This document shows, in pieces, positions 1-8,527 of a DNA stretch of 64,000 nt. Each line of letters opens with the position of its first letter. Position 1 is the stretch's first letter. A program made the position numbers and the translations under genes. The notes under the pieces were generated by a model. It had not been told where the DNA came from. It saw only the letters and a program-made list of their open reading frames with translations, and made no database searches. The stretch spans positions 1-64,000 of the forward strand of contig JBGQBO010000001.1 of NCBI GenBank assembly GCA_041494885.1. The letters run 5' to 3'. The stretch is from JAIQFV01 sp041494885. GTDB taxonomy: Bacteria > Acidobacteriota > Terriglobia > JAIQFV01.

Positions 1-101
1 CTGCGAAGTTGAGCTCCACAGTGACTCATCGGGCCCATGCTCCCGCCGCGCGGCGGATGATTTGCCGGTTCCATCACCATGGGGTACGGAGGGATCGCCG
101 G

Positions 102-150
102 AAGATATCTTCCAAGGAACGTCGCACACCCCGATAGATCGGGGTGTGCG
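102..150. terminator. Two perfect palindromes downstream of the ADOP gene
   Basis: The 14-nt palindrome GGAAGATATCTTCC (about 102-115) is followed by a 13-bp inverted repeat with a 2-nt centre (about 123-150, arms CGCACACCCCGAT / ATCGGGGTGTGCG). They lie about 80 nt past the stop of the minus-strand permease gene. The strong hairpin could end that transcript, but there is no T-run after it on either strand, so a Rho-independent terminator is only a possibility. It could also be a dispersed palindromic element. Confidence 0.35.
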
Positions 151-229
151 CCACCCGGCCCTGGGCCTTCGTAGTCGGGGCTAGGGGTCGCGAGCATGAT
201 TACGGCTTCGCCATCGTCGCCCTTAAAAG

Positions 230-2743
230 CTATTCTGCGCGGAGGGCGACAGCCGGATCGATGCGCATGGCACGGCGGGCAGGCCGGTAGCTGGCCAGAA
301 GGGAGACTGCCGTGAACAGGACGGCGCTGACAACATAAGTAACGGGGTCGGTGGTGGTGACTTCGAAGAGCAGGCTCGTCATCATTCGGGTCAACGCCCA
401 CGCCACACCCAGGCCGACTCCGATCCCACTGACCGCCAGGATCATCCCCTGATCGAGAACAAGTCTCAGAATATCACCTGGCGTCGCGCCGAGGGCCAAA
501 CGAATTCCTATCTCCTGCGCGCGTTGGCTGACAGAATAGGCGACGACCCCATAAATCCCAACGACGGCCAGGACGAGGGCAGTACCGGCAAAGACACCCA
601 GCAGAAACACCGTGAATCGTGACGACGCCCGCGCTGAGTCCAGCAATTCCTCCAGGCTTTGCACTCGGGTCATCGGCTGATCCTTGTCAATCCCCGCAAT
701 CTCGCGACGCACCGCGGAGACGATGCTATGCGGCTCGACCTCCGTCCGCAGACTCAGGTTCAACGACGCCCAGGGTAACTGCGGGAAGGGTAAAAGAACT
801 TCCGGATTGGTGTCGGCGGTGAGGCTGATGTTCCTCTCGTCGCCCAGAACGCCGACCACCTCCGTGGATCTTGTTTGTCGACCGAGCCAGAGGCGCTTCC
901 CTACGGGATCCTCGTTCAGCCAGAAGCGCCGCACGAGCGCCTGGTTGACCAGGGCCACCGGCGCCGCCTGTGCATCATCCTGCGCCGTGAAGTGGCGCCC
1001 GCGCAGAAGCGGAGTACGCATCACCTTGGTGTAGTCCGGGCTGATGGTCTGAATGCTCAAGATGGGCCGCTGCGCCAGGGCCACGACGGGTTGCCCTTCG
1101 ACCAGCACCGGCGAAGCCCGTGAGGGGAGCACCGGGAGCGCGGAGGAGATGGTCGCGGCCTCCACCCCCGGAAGCGCCGCCATCTTCCGCAATGTCTCGT
1201 TGTAAAAAGCAATCAACTGCGCGGCCGTCCCATACCTCGCTGGCGGCAGCGCGATCTGGACCGTCAGGACATTTTCCGCATCGAAGCCGGGAGACGCAGT
1301 CAACAACCGGATAAAACTGCGGATCAACAACCCGGAGGCCACCAACAAAACCATCGATAGCGCCACCTGGGACACGACCAGCAGGCTCCGCGCGCGGCTG
1401 TGACTCCGGCTGCCGATACTGCCGCGCCCTTCGTCGTGAAGGGCGGTGTTAACGCCGGTCTTCGCCATGTGAAGGGCCGGCAGAAGCCCAAAGAACAGCC
1501 CGCTCACAAGGGAAATGAGAGCGGTAAAGGTCAGCACATGCCAATCCATCCCCAAGTCGGTGGAGACCGGAAGATTTCCCTGGCCGAGAACCGACAGCAC
1601 ATGCGTACCCGCAAAAGCGACCAGGATCCCCAGCACCCCCCCCAGCAACGCGAGCACCAGGGTTTCAGTCAGGAGTTGTCGAACAATCGTCCGTCGGCTC
1701 GCGCCCATCGCGGTGCGCACAGCCATCTCCTTCTTCCGCGCCAAGCCACGCGCGAGGAGAAGGCTGGCGACGTTGGCACAGGCAATCAACAACACCAGCC
1801 CAACCGCTCCCATCAGGATGAACAGTGCGGGACGGAGATTCTCCACCAGCGCCTCTTCGATGCCCTTGAGCTGGATCGTGAGCTTTGGATCTGCATCCGC
1901 CTTGGTGGGATTATCCTTGCGATATCGTTCCGTTAGAACATTCATCTCCGCCTGCGCTTGATCCTGCCCAACGCCGTCCCGAAGGCGCGCGACCGCGTCC
2001 AGGTATCCCGCTCCCGCTTCAATTCGCCCGGGCGTCGCGAGATTCAACTCAAAATCCCGCGGGACCCAGAGATCTATGTTCGCGCCAATCAGGTTGAATA
2101 CAAAATTGCCCGGGAGCACGCCGACAACGGTGTAAGCATGGGAATCCAACGTCAGCGATTGACCGACCATATTGGGATCACCCCCGAATCGCCTCCACAA
2201 TGAATGGCTGATGAGGACAACCTCTTTCCCCCCGGGCTGCCCTTCTCCGCGAATAAAGGTGCGGCCCATGGAGGGTTTCACTCCCAGGACATTGAAGAAA
2301 TTCCAGGAGACTCGGGCCGAGGCAATCTGCTCCGGATCGCCCCGGCCAGTCAGGTTGAAGACCTCGCTCGTAAAGGCGGCCAACCCGGAAAATGAACGGT
2401 TGGCATCGCGGAGCAGAGTGAAACGCGGATAAGAGAAGGGTCCCACCTGGTCGGCTGCATTCGCCTGCGCCGCGTAAACGAACACCAATCGGCTGGAATC
2501 GTCATACGGGAGCGAACGCAGCAAAACCGCATTGATCACAGTGAAGATGGCCGTGTTGGCGCCGATACCGAGCGCCAGCGTTAAGATCGCGATGGCTGAG
2601 AAGGCCGGATTCTTCACCACCATTCGCAGGCCGTACCGAACATCCCGAAGCAATTGTTCAACCATGCGCGCGACCCTCGCAGCCACAGAACGACCTTCCC
2701 CGAATCGAGGAGAAGAGTCTGCGGAGTGGGTCAATGGATTCAT
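230..2743 (-). CDS. ADOP-family FtsX/MacB-like permease
   Basis: The protein has 837 residues, the usual length for acidobacterial duplicated orphan permeases: two MacB-type periplasmic domains, each followed by an FtsX core. Visible hallmarks are the N-terminal block with LTLALGIGANTAIF just after the first membrane entry, the middle FtsX block (LIACANVASLLLARGLARKKEMAVRTA) and the C-terminal one (AYSVSQRAQEIGIRLALGA), ending in RPARRAMRIDPAVALRAE. No ATPase gene lies beside it, as is normal for this family. The 2743 start is chosen because GGAGGGAG sits 7 nt upstream; an internal Met at 2665 lies nearer the conserved family start. Substrate and role are unknown; efflux or lipoprotein/peptide export is the family-level guess. 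Confidence 0.9.
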   Translation of the reverse strand: MNPLTHSADSSPRFGEGRSVAARVARMVEQLLRDVRYGLRMVVKNPAFSAIAILTLALGIGANTAIFTVINAVLLRSLPYDDSSRLVFVYAAQANAADQVGPFSYPRFTLLRDANRSFSGLAAFTSEVFNLTGRGDPEQIASARVSWNFFNVLGVKPSMGRTFIRGEGQPGGKEVVLISHSLWRRFGGDPNMVGQSLTLDSHAYTVVGVLPGNFVFNLIGANIDLWVPRDFELNLATPGRIEAGAGYLDAVARLRDGVGQDQAQAEMNVLTERYRKDNPTKADADPKLTIQLKGIEEALVENLRPALFILMGAVGLVLLIACANVASLLLARGLARKKEMAVRTAMGASRRTIVRQLLTETLVLALLGGVLGILVAFAGTHVLSVLGQGNLPVSTDLGMDWHVLTFTALISLVSGLFFGLLPALHMAKTGVNTALHDEGRGSIGSRSHSRARSLLVVSQVALSMVLLVASGLLIRSFIRLLTASPGFDAENVLTVQIALPPARYGTAAQLIAFYNETLRKMAALPGVEAATISSALPVLPSRASPVLVEGQPVVALAQRPILSIQTISPDYTKVMRTPLLRGRHFTAQDDAQAAPVALVNQALVRRFWLNEDPVGKRLWLGRQTRSTEVVGVLGDERNISLTADTNPEVLLPFPQLPWASLNLSLRTEVEPHSIVSAVRREIAGIDKDQPMTRVQSLEELLDSARASSRFTVFLLGVFAGTALVLAVVGIYGVVAYSVSQRAQEIGIRLALGATPGDILRLVLDQGMILAVSGIGVGLGVAWALTRMMTSLLFEVTTTDPVTYVVSAVLFTAVSLLASYRPARRAMRIDPAVALRAE

Positions 2744-3056
2744 GAATCGTCTCCCTCCGGGCCAACGCTTTCAGGACGTCGATCGAAGCCGGATGATGGA
2801 GCTCCTCCTGCCATGATCTTGGTCCCCGCAGAACAAGACATCCGTTCCGACCTTTCGCGCGCCCGCCCGAAGCCGCGATTACAAACGATGGAATACGTCA
2901 AGATGGTAGCACGGCCTGTCTGATTCTGGACAGGGTGCTGGGCCATGGTCAGCCCGAGAGAGTGAATATCCGCGTCTCTTCACAATGGGCGCTCGCAGGG
3001 CCCGTTCGAAATTTGGATAGCGGTCCACCACGGATCGCTTTCGGGAGTAGCGAGGA

Positions 3057-3278
3057 CTAAGCGTGAGGCAGGAGGCCGTTTCGATCGGAGAGAGCGAACC
3101 TGCGAGTTCCGCACTCCAAGAAGGCCGGGTGCCGCAGGCCTCGGCCGAAGTAAAGCACCAGCGTAAGGCGCATCTCGAGATACTTCTCCCCTCTGGAATC
3201 GGCCCCTTCGTCCAGCCAATTGAGGAATCGGCGGGATGCCTCTGCATTGAGTGTCCAATCCTTCTTCAGGTCTGTCAT
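3057..3278 (-). pseudogene. Remnant of a small acidobacterial sigma factor
   Basis: The minus frame opening at 3278 reads MTDLKKDWTLNAEASRRFLNWLDEG and then a GEKYLEMR...LVLYF block. This matches the N-terminus of the sigma factor at 36137-36754 (KKNWILTGPALDKTLAHLD, then GRKLLEIRRKLRRFF). After LVLYFGR the expected Cys-containing and DNA-binding parts are missing: the frame stops at 3057, and a neighbouring frame gives only a weak echo (CGT...SAELAG). The gene therefore looks frameshifted and decayed. No anti-sigma gene is beside it. An unrelated short ORF is possible, but the N-terminal match is specific. Confidence 0.45.
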
Positions 3279-3737
3279 GGCGATCGCAGGTTCTTCGCTT
3301 TTTTCGACCCCGATTCTACCCTCGCTTCTAGACACCCCTCAAGGGCGCAATGAAGACCTTGGCGTTTAGATCGGGCCATTGAAGGCACCCCTGAACCGGG
3401 AAGAATCGGGAATACATAGCGCCCGATTTCAAATTTCCTCGAAACTATCAGTCACCTCCATACGTCTAATTAAGTTGAACTTGAGCCCTGGCTCGATTTG
3501 TGTCTCGAAAGGTTTCCTTCCACTGTAATCCAATTCCGGACGAGCCGGAAAAAACGGAATTTTATTAAGAATCCAAGAACCCAGGGAACGTTCGAAGATG
3601 CGCTCCAAGCTGCGGCGGGAAAGCCACACTGTTCTCAAGCTAAAGATTTCTAATTTCCTATCTTCCTGGCCTCCTAATAGATTTTGTTGCCATTGTGCCT
3701 ACTAAATTTCATTGATAAACCTAAAGGAGAGACTCGT
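3279..3737. other. Intergenic region before the Tricorn-like gene
   Basis: No convincing gene is seen. The last part is A/T-rich compared with its surroundings and should hold the promoter of the protease gene, which has a clear ribosome-binding site (AAAGGAGAG at 3723-3731). I could not pick out a single strong -35/-10 pair. Confidence 0.5.
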
Positions 3738-6700
3738 ATGAAAACTGTCCGGTCCCTGACTTTTCTTGCAGCCATTGTACTGCTGCTGTTTTTGTCCGGC
3801 ACGGTCCTGCAGGCCGCCCCTCCCGAAACGCGCCTGATGCGTTTCCCCGACATCTGGCACGACCAGGTGGTGTTCGTTTATGCGGAAGACTTATGGGTGG
3901 CCTCAACCCAGGGCGGATCGGCGCGCCGTCTGACCTCGCATCCCGGCGACGAACTCTTCCCCAAGTTTTCTCCTGACGGCAAATGGATTGCCTTCACCGG
4001 CCAGTACGGAGGAAATTCCGATGTTTATGTCGTCCCTGCCGCCGGCGGTGAACCCAAGCGCCTCACCTACCACCCGAGCTTCAACATGGTCCTGGGATGG
4101 TCGCCCGACGGCCGCATTCTGTTTCGTTCCAACCGGGCGAGCGAACTGCCGGATTACGACCGCCTGTTCTTGATATCGCCCGAGGGCGGGGTGCCGGAGA
4201 TGCTAAGCGTCCCGCGCGCTTCACTGGCCAGCTTCGCCCCGGACCGGCAGCGGATTGCTTACAATTTCACCTCGCAGGAATTCCGCACCTGGAAGCGCTA
4301 CCGCGGCGGGTGGAAGAGCCCCATCGCCATCTTCGACCTCAAAAAACACACCTTCGATCCCCTGCCTACGACCGAAGCGATGGACATGTTTCCCATGTGG
4401 TACGGCAACGCGATCTATTTCATTTCCGATCGCGACGGTGTGATGAACCTCTATCGTTACGACATGGCGGACAAGAAAACCTCCCAGCTGACGCACTACA
4501 CTGAGTTTGACATCAAGTGGCCCAGCCTCGGAGGCGATGCGATCGTTTACGAAAACGGCGGCCTGCTTTATGAATATGACCTGAAAAAGAGCGAGGCGAA
4601 GAAGGTCCCGATTTTCGTGGGAAGTGACGAGGTGGCGGCGCGGCCGGAGTTTATGAATGTCGGCGGCCGCATCGACTGGTTCGACATCTCGCCGTCCGGC
4701 GCGCGGGCCCTGTTTTCAGCCCGAGGAGAGGTCTTTACCGTGCCAGCGGAGCATGGCAGCCCGCGCAACTTGACCAACAGTCCCGGCTTCCATGAACTGC
4801 ACCCGGTCTGGTCCCCTGACGGTAAATGGATCGCTTATTTCTCGGATCGCGCGGGCGAGTACGAGATCTACATCCGACCCCAGAAGGGCGGAGACGAGGT
4901 TGCCATTACTCACGATGGAAATGCCACCCGGTACCGATATAATCTCGCCTGGTCACCCGATTCCAAGAAACTCGCATACTCCGACAAAAAGTTGCGGCTT
5001 TGGTATGTCGACATCGAGAAGAAGCAGTCGGTCCTGGTCGACACCGCGGAGTTCCAGACCCGGATGCCTGCATCCTGGTCGCCTGACAGCCGCTGGCTCG
5101 CATACGCAAAACCCGTCAATGGCTCCGGCAAGGATTTGGTTTTCCTATACTCGCTCGAGCAGCAAAAGGTCCACCAGATCAGCGACGGGTTCTACGATGA
5201 CAGCAGCCCGGTGTTTGATCCCGACGGAAAGTACCTCTACTTCCTTTCAGATCGCTTTTTCTTTCCGGCCAGCAGCGCCATCGATCTGCGCTTCAACTAT
5301 TACAACACCAAAGGCATTTTCGCCCTCACCCTGAAAGCCGACGAAGCGGCTCCATTCGGCCCTGAAAACGACGAAGAAAAGGACGTTGACGAAAAGAAGG
5401 CTGATGAAAAGAAGGCCGAAGCTGACAAGAAAGCCGAGGGCGATAAGAAGACTGACGACAAGAAGACCGAGGGCGAGAAAAAGGCCGACGGCGACAAGAA
5501 GGCCGATGCGAAACCTGCCGACGAGGGGGACAAGAAATCAGATGAGAAAAAGAAGGAGATTAAACCGATACAGATTGATCTTGCCGGCCTGGGCCGCCGT
5601 GTCTCTCAGGTGCCCGTTCCCCCGGGGATTTATGCACGGCTGCTGGCGCGCAAGGACAAGCTCTTTTTCATGAACGCCCCTATTGAGGCGGCGGAGTTGG
5701 GCCGGCCCGGTCCCCCTCAGCCGGTGGGGACACTTCACATGTACGATGTCAAGAAACGCGAGGACAAGGTCCTGCTTGAGGGGATCGGCGGCTATGAACT
5801 CGACTCCGAAGGGAAGAAGCTGATTTACGGTGCTGGAGAAACTATCGGGATCATCGAGACCGCGCCGGGCAAAAAGGTGGGTGATGGCAAGGTGAATACC
5901 GGCGCGATTCAGGTGCTCTCCAATCCGAAAGAAGAATGGAAAGAAATCCTGCATGAGGCGTGGCGCGTGGAGCGCGATTTCTACTGGGATCCGAACATGG
6001 GCGGCCTGGACTGGGAGGCGGTCGGTAAACGGTACGAGAGCCTGCTCCCGTGGGTGGCGCACCGCAGCGACCTTAACTACGTCATTGGCGAGATGATCGC
6101 CGAGCTCGACACCTCGCACACTTACGTCGGCGGGGGCGATCTGCCCGACCGCAAGCGCGTCGGCGTAGGCATGCTCGGGGCCGACCTCGAGGCCGACGGG
6201 GGCTTCTTCAAGATCAAGAAAATCTACCCTGGTGAGAACTGGAACGACGACACACGCTCGCCGCTTACGGAACCGGGATTGAAGGTGAAGGAGGGCAACT
6301 ACCTTATCGCGGTAGAAGGGCAACTGGCCCGAGCCGATCGTGAACCCTATGCTTATTTCCAGAACATGGCAAACCGGGTGGTCACGCTGAGGATCAACGA
6401 TAAGCCCAGTGCGGAAGGGGCCTGGGACGTCACCATTAAGACCATCGGCAATGAGGGACGCCTGCAGTACTTCAACTGGGTTGAGAGCAACCGCCACAGG
6501 GTGGCGGAGGCAACCGGTGGGCGCGTTGGTTACATGCATGTTCCCGACACCTCTGTGGCCGGAGTGATGATGTTCGACAAGTACTTCACCGGCGAGTTGG
6601 GAAAGGATGGCCTGATTGTGGATGAACGGTTCAATCACGGCGGCTGGTCGCCTGATTTCTACACCGAGAAGTTGGGCCGCCGCTTGCTTTTGGCCCTGTC

Positions 6701-7193
6701 GCCACGTGAAGGCAAGGAGTTTGTGCCGCAGACGGCATTTTTCGGTCCCAAGGTCATGATCGTCAACGAGCAGGCGGGCTCGGGTGGTGACCTTTTCCCC
6801 TTCTACTTCAAGAAGGAGAAGATCGGTCCAATCGTTGGCACGCGCACCTGGGGTGGGCTGATTGGAATCGGAGGCTTCCCGCCGACGCTCGATGGCGGAT
6901 TCGTGAGTGCTCCAGGTTGGGCTTGGTGGGAGCCGAATGCGAAGGGCGGCGGCGAATGGGTCGTTGAGAACCATGGGGTCGACCCCGACTACGTCGTCGA
7001 TCAGCGTCCCGACCTCGTCTTGCAGGGCCATGACCCGCAACTCGAGAAGGCCATTGAGTTGGCCAAGGAAGGATTGAAGAGCATGCCCGCACCGCTGCAT
7101 CGCCCTCCCTTCCCCATCAAAGCGCTGCATCCCGCTGCGGCCCGGCAAACTTCGCCCCAGCAGGATAAGGGTCAGGCGCAGCAGGGACGATAG
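3738..7193 (+). CDS. Tricorn-type S41 protease, exported
   Basis: This is a Tricorn protease homologue, which cuts peptides released by upstream proteases into short fragments. The ATG at 3738 is preferred to an upstream one at 3684 because AAAGGAGAG lies just before it and a signal peptide follows directly (MKTVRSLTFLAAIVLLLFLS, cleavage near LQAAP). Residues about 30-535 are TolB/PD40 beta-propeller repeats (FSPDGKWIAF, WSPDGRILF, WSPDSKKLAYS). A Lys/Glu/Asp-rich linker follows at about 537-607, then the C1, PDZ-like and S41 core domains. Candidate catalytic residues match the Tricorn pattern: Ser793-His794 (DTSHTYVGG), nucleophile Ser1015 (QAGSGGD) and Glu1077 (VVENHG). Unlike archaeal Tricorn, which is cytoplasmic, this one is predicted to be exported. 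The downstream LolA-like and M1 genes lie on the same strand. Confidence 0.93.
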   Translation: MKTVRSLTFLAAIVLLLFLSGTVLQAAPPETRLMRFPDIWHDQVVFVYAEDLWVASTQGGSARRLTSHPGDELFPKFSPDGKWIAFTGQYGGNSDVYVVPAAGGEPKRLTYHPSFNMVLGWSPDGRILFRSNRASELPDYDRLFLISPEGGVPEMLSVPRASLASFAPDRQRIAYNFTSQEFRTWKRYRGGWKSPIAIFDLKKHTFDPLPTTEAMDMFPMWYGNAIYFISDRDGVMNLYRYDMADKKTSQLTHYTEFDIKWPSLGGDAIVYENGGLLYEYDLKKSEAKKVPIFVGSDEVAARPEFMNVGGRIDWFDISPSGARALFSARGEVFTVPAEHGSPRNLTNSPGFHELHPVWSPDGKWIAYFSDRAGEYEIYIRPQKGGDEVAITHDGNATRYRYNLAWSPDSKKLAYSDKKLRLWYVDIEKKQSVLVDTAEFQTRMPASWSPDSRWLAYAKPVNGSGKDLVFLYSLEQQKVHQISDGFYDDSSPVFDPDGKYLYFLSDRFFFPASSAIDLRFNYYNTKGIFALTLKADEAAPFGPENDEEKDVDEKKADEKKAEADKKAEGDKKTDDKKTEGEKKADGDKKADAKPADEGDKKSDEKKKEIKPIQIDLAGLGRRVSQVPVPPGIYARLLARKDKLFFMNAPIEAAELGRPGPPQPVGTLHMYDVKKREDKVLLEGIGGYELDSEGKKLIYGAGETIGIIETAPGKKVGDGKVNTGAIQVLSNPKEEWKEILHEAWRVERDFYWDPNMGGLDWEAVGKRYESLLPWVAHRSDLNYVIGEMIAELDTSHTYVGGGDLPDRKRVGVGMLGADLEADGGFFKIKKIYPGENWNDDTRSPLTEPGLKVKEGNYLIAVEGQLARADREPYAYFQNMANRVVTLRINDKPSAEGAWDVTIKTIGNEGRLQYFNWVESNRHRVAEATGGRVGYMHVPDTSVAGVMMFDKYFTGELGKDGLIVDERFNHGGWSPDFYTEKLGRRLLLALSPREGKEFVPQTAFFGPKVMIVNEQAGSGGDLFPFYFKKEKIGPIVGTRTWGGLIGIGGFPPTLDGGFVSAPGWAWWEPNAKGGGEWVVENHGVDPDYVVDQRPDLVLQGHDPQLEKAIELAKEGLKSMPAPLHRPPFPIKALHPAAARQTSPQQDKGQAQQGR

Positions 7194-7202
7194 TGTTGGA
7201 GT

Positions 7203-7220
7203 GCGCAAGCTTGCTTGCGC
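7203..7220 (+). terminator. Hairpin just after the protease gene
   Basis: GCGCAAG-CTTG-CTTGCGC starts 10 nt after the stop codon and is followed by TTT. A second small stem (CGCAG-CTCG-CTGCG) lies about 10 nt on. Placement fits a transcription terminator; the T-run is short. Confidence 0.4.
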
Positions 7221-7273
7221 TTTGGTCCCACGCAGCTCGCTGCGCCGAGGGAATGCCCGGGTGCCGAATCGCC

Positions 7274-7361
7274 GGGTGCCGCAGGCATGCGCTCTTTGCA
7301 TGCCTGCGAAAAACATGTCGAAAGAAACGTCTCGGGAGCCTTAATTCGAAACGCACGCCGC
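7274..7361 (+). repeat. Dispersed hairpin repeat, single copy
   Basis: GGGTGCC is followed by a 10-bp perfect stem (GCAGGCATGC 7281-7290, loop GCTCTTT, GCATGCCTGC 7298-7307). The tail, with AAAG, TCTCGGGAG and ATTCGAAACGCACGC, resembles the spacer of the tandem copies at 14.1-14.3 kb, so this is one full unit of that family. The rest of the gap to 7701 holds no gene I can support. Confidence 0.7.
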
Positions 7362-7701
7362 GCGGCCTGGCGATATTGATGGGAAACCTAACCTCCAGGC
7401 CCATCGCGCCGGCATATCTTTTGCCCAGGGTAGAGCGACCCCGCACAGCGGGAGCGCAAGACCCTGGGTCTCCAGTTTGTGCTTTCGCTGTGGACCGAAT
7501 GCAAACATCTTCGAAATTGTTAAAAACGGTTTCAGAATTCGACGGCTGCCCTGAATCGTAACTTCAATTTGTCATCCTCTCGCAAAAGCACTTTTTCTAT
7601 GGCGGGAAAGAGCATGACTCGACCACTGGAGATCGCCAGATTCGGTCCCGTGGACTAACTGCGCCACAACCCTGGCTTCACGCAGACATTGTGGAGGATT
7701 C

Positions 7702-8460
7702 ATGAAATCACGCGCCGGTTTGGCTTTAGCTATCGGGGGCTTGCTGGCTTCAGCGCTGGTTGCTGCCCAGGAGGTCCGCAGCGGCGGGGCGCTCCTGGGC
7801 GCGATGCACGCCCGCTACAAAGGGTCCTGGTACGACACCGTGAGCTTTACGCAGAAGAGCACGACCTACAATCCCGATGGCACCACCAAGATTGAAACCT
7901 GGTACGAGACGGCGATGCTGCCCGGAAAATTGCGCATCGATTTTGGGCCGCCCGAAAACCGAAACGGGGCCCTCCTGATGGATGGCACATTGACCCTGTT
8001 CCAGAATGGCAAGGTGACCGCAACCCGCCCGCTGGTTAATCTGCTGCTGGTGCTGGGATTCGACGTCTATCGTCAGGGGCCGGAAACCACCATCAACGAA
8101 CTGAAGTGGCAAGGATTTGATCTCACAAAACTGCATGAGGAAAACTGGGAGGGGCAACCAGTATACGTGGTGGGCGCTGAGAAAGGCGATTCGAAGTCCA
8201 AGCAGTTCTGGGTTGAAAAAAACAGGCTGTTGTTTGTGCGGCTGATTGAGCCGGCCACAGGCGATCCGAAAAAGATCCAGGACACCCGGTTTGCCGACTA
8301 CCGTCAACTGACGACCGGCTGGATTGCAGCGCGCGTCGAAGTCCACGTCGACGACAGGATAGTGTTCACTGAGGAGTATTCGGACATAAAGATCAACATG
8401 AAGGTTGACCGCGCTCTCTTCGATCCCAAACAATTCACCTCTCAACCTCCAGAGAAATAA
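7702..8460 (+). CDS. Exported LolA-fold (outer-membrane lipoprotein-sorting-like) protein
   Basis: The protein has 252 residues. The start has a good ribosome-binding site (GGAGGATT ending 3 nt before ATG). It begins with a signal peptide (MKSRAGLALAIGGLLASALVAAQ). The body alternates short strands typical of LolA/LolB-like folds: KLRIDFGPPEN, LLMDGTLTLFQNGK, a central NEL..QGFDL segment, KSKQFWVEKNRLLFVRL and TGWIAARVEVHVDD. This fold binds lipids or lipoprotein acyl chains in the periplasm, but paralogues outside LolA have mostly unknown roles. It is 67 nt upstream of the M1 aminopeptidase and probably co-transcribed with it. The exact function cannot be named from sequence. Confidence 0.7.
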   Translation: MKSRAGLALAIGGLLASALVAAQEVRSGGALLGAMHARYKGSWYDTVSFTQKSTTYNPDGTTKIETWYETAMLPGKLRIDFGPPENRNGALLMDGTLTLFQNGKVTATRPLVNLLLVLGFDVYRQGPETTINELKWQGFDLTKLHEENWEGQPVYVVGAEKGDSKSKQFWVEKNRLLFVRLIEPATGDPKKIQDTRFADYRQLTTGWIAARVEVHVDDRIVFTEEYSDIKINMKVDRALFDPKQFTSQPPEK

Positions 8461-8527
8461 GGACGCGACCGAGACAGACGCCATCATTTCTGCCGGGGAC
8501 GGTCAGTGCGAAGGAGAGAACAACAAC

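Noticed and set aside
5538..7316. Long open frame (592 codons) opposite the Tricorn-like gene
   Set aside because: It is antisense to a well-supported gene, has no recognisable domains and no ribosome-binding site, and follows from the codon bias of the real gene.
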